NCBI GenBank assembly: GCA_913776675.1
Contig: CAJYRE010000342.1
Span: 1 to 6,348, forward strand
Reading direction: 5' to 3'
Source: Rhizobiaceae bacterium
GTDB lineage: Bacteria > Pseudomonadota > Alphaproteobacteria > Rhizobiales > Rhizobiaceae
Length of the DNA stretch: 6,348 nucleotides
Shown: piece after piece, positions 4,861 to 6,348 of the stretch
Layout: each line of letters opens with the position of its first letter
How positions within the stretch are numbered: position 1 is the first letter of the stretch
Program-made: the position numbers and the translations under genes
The notes under the pieces: generated by a model
Databases searched by the model: none
Told to the model about the DNA's origin: nothing
The model's input: only the letters and a program-made list of their open reading frames with translations

Positions 4861-6348
4861 TTACGCAACAGGCTGAAGTGCTTGCAGCGCATGGCGCATT
4901 CCTTCCTCCGTCAGATGCACAACATGTGGCCCCTCGGTGTAGACAAGCATACACTCTATCGGCTTTCCTGGATAAAGAGCTGTCAACAATTCCCGATAGA
5001 TGGCCAACTGGGCCGTATGGGCAAAGGGCACATCCTCAGGCCGCTGTGGCGGCTGGCGGTTGGTCTTGTAATCCAGGAGGATCACTTTTTCGTCAGTCAC
5101 AGCCATCCGGTCAATCCGGCCAGAAACGGCGCGCATTTCGCGGCCAAGACGGATGGTTCCCATGATTGATAGCTCGGCCTGGGCCGGATGGTTAAACACA
5201 TCGGACAGCAAGGGATGGGCCAGAATATCCAGCACGCTGGTCACAAGCTGTTGCCGCTCATGGGCAGGCCAAAAGCGGGCAGCGCGCTCTCCATAGCGCT
5301 GGGCGGCTGTCATGCGTTCTGCGGCTGGCAGGCCGGGCAGCATTTGCAACATCCGGTGAACCAACCGGCCACGCTGCAAGGCAAGTCCTGCATTCTGGCC
5401 TTTGTCAAACAAAGGCGAAGCAAGCATCACATCGCCCTCGGCATCATCCACGGCAAGGCCAGCCCCGGAAGGGCTCAAAGGCCTTGGCAGGCGTGGGGGT
5501 GGCGGGGCGGGGCGCAGCAAGGCGTCCGGCAGTGGTTCGGGCGTTTTGCTGGTGTTTTGAGCAACATGCCGCTCAAACCGGGTCTGGGTGCCGGTTATTT
5601 GCCACAGAAGCCCTTCCCATTCGCCTTCCGGTCCTGAAAATTGCTGTCGGCGGCATTTGTTTTCATCCAGTGCCAGTGATGTGGTAACCATCTCATGCCA
5701 GATCTCGCTTTGCGGAGTTTTGCCACGATAACCACAGACCACCAGCCGGTCTGCGGCCCGCGTCATGCCCACATAGAGCAGGCGGCGGTATTCTTCTTCG
5801 GTGGCCTGTTTGCGCCGGGCCACATCGGCGCTGACAAGAGCATTGTCCACCTCCTTGACGGGAGCCCAGATGGGAAACTCCATGCTGCCATCCTCAGAAG
5901 GAATCATGCGGAATTTGGGCAGATGGCTATGGTTGAAGGCCTTGGAGCCATCATCGACCAGAAACACAATCGGTGCTTCCAGACCCTTGGAGGCATGCAC
6001 GGTCATCACCCGCACTTCACTGCGCTCCTTATCCTGCTCGCGCTTCACCTCGGGGCTTTCCTGCTCCAGCATGGTGATGAAGGATTGCAGCCCCGGCAGG
6101 CCGGATTGCTCATGGGCGAGCGCAAAGGTCAGGAATTCATCGAGAATATCGCTGACTTCGCTTCCCAAACGTCCCAGAAAAGCGCGTCGGCCACCAAAGG
6201 GGCCGAGAATACGGGCATAAAAATCATGCGGTGGCAGGTCGCGCGCCAAGGCTTGATAATCTGATAGCCGGGTGCAAACCTGCGTCCAAGGCTCTAATCC
6301 CGCGTCCGCCAGACGCTGGATTTCGGCACATACGCTGGCATCACCGCG
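4861..6348 (-). CDS. addA: double-strand break repair helicase-nuclease AddA, C-terminal part (5' end outside window)
   Basis: AddA with AddB forms the RecBCD-like helicase-nuclease that resects double-strand ends for RecA loading. The frame is open from the window edge (codon starting at 6348) to the TAA at 4861-4863, giving 495 residues. Alphaproteobacterial AddA is near 1,150-1,200, so more than half, including the Walker A and B motifs, is missing. Visible helicase motifs are VRVMTVHASKGLE (visible residues 112-124) and YRRLLYVGMTRA (187-198), typical of UvrD/Rep superfamily 1. A proline-rich linker (about 272-291) leads to the RecB-type nuclease domain: GRLVHRML with His331, GRIDR with Asp413, DYKT with Asp426 and Lys428, and QLAIYRELL. 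The nuclease therefore looks active. addB is expected upstream on this strand, outside the window. The TTG at 6247-6249 is an internal codon, not a start. Confidence 0.95.
   Translation of the reverse strand, partial: RGDASVCAEIQRLADAGLEPWTQVCTRLSDYQALARDLPPHDFYARILGPFGGRRAFLGRLGSEVSDILDEFLTFALAHEQSGLPGLQSFITMLEQESPEVKREQDKERSEVRVMTVHASKGLEAPIVFLVDDGSKAFNHSHLPKFRMIPSEDGSMEFPIWAPVKEVDNALVSADVARRKQATEEEYRRLLYVGMTRAADRLVVCGYRGKTPQSEIWHEMVTTSLALDENKCRRQQFSGPEGEWEGLLWQITGTQTRFERHVAQNTSKTPEPLPDALLRPAPPPPRLPRPLSPSGAGLAVDDAEGDVMLASPLFDKGQNAGLALQRGRLVHRMLQMLPGLPAAERMTAAQRYGERAARFWPAHERQQLVTSVLDILAHPLLSDVFNHPAQAELSIMGTIRLGREMRAVSGRIDRMAVTDEKVILLDYKTNRQPPQRPEDVPFAHTAQLAIYRELLTALYPGKPIECMLVYTEGPHVVHLTEEGMRHALQALQPVA

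Noticed and set aside
5188..6264. Open frames on the + strand opposite addA
   Set aside because: AddA motifs on the - strand are unmistakable; the + strand frames overlap one another and show no family signature.

Overview
The window looks like chromosomal housekeeping DNA from an alphaproteobacterium, most likely a member of the Rhizobiaceae (Agrobacterium/Rhizobium/Allorhizobium type). The evidence is the gene order trpB-trpA-accD-folC facing trxA and addA, the alphaproteobacterial type of AddA, an AccD without its zinc ribbon, and two copies of an intergenic palindromic repeat of a kind common in rhizobial genomes. Taxonomy is inferred by eye, without a database search.

Layout. From 1 to 4335 everything reads on the + strand: the 3' end of trpB (tryptophan synthase beta, 5' end outside the window), trpA one base later (alpha subunit), a 129-base gap with a strong hairpin, accD (carboxyltransferase beta subunit of acetyl-CoA carboxylase), a 126-base gap holding repeat copy 1, and folC (folylpolyglutamate/dihydrofolate synthase). 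From 4409 to the window end everything reads on the - strand: trxA (thioredoxin), a 131-base gap holding repeat copy 2 and a possible trxA promoter, and the C-terminal 495 codons of addA (helicase-nuclease; its 5' end lies outside the window). The convergent folC and trxA ends share one clear bidirectional terminator.

Function. TrpB and TrpA form one enzyme complex, and their 1-base spacing fits translational coupling. AccD and FolC serve fatty acid and folate metabolism; they share a direction, and possibly transcripts, with trpBA but not a pathway. TrxA and AddA act in thiol redox control and double-strand break repair. All six genes are intact where visible and keep their family signature residues.

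I found no sign of an undescribed system: no defence, mobile-element, CRISPR or biosynthetic genes. The points most worth a second look are the two related repeats (one with an 18-base internal deletion that abuts the trxA ribosome binding site), the degenerate AccD zinc ribbon, a cluster of inverted repeats early in folC, and the hairpin after trpA.
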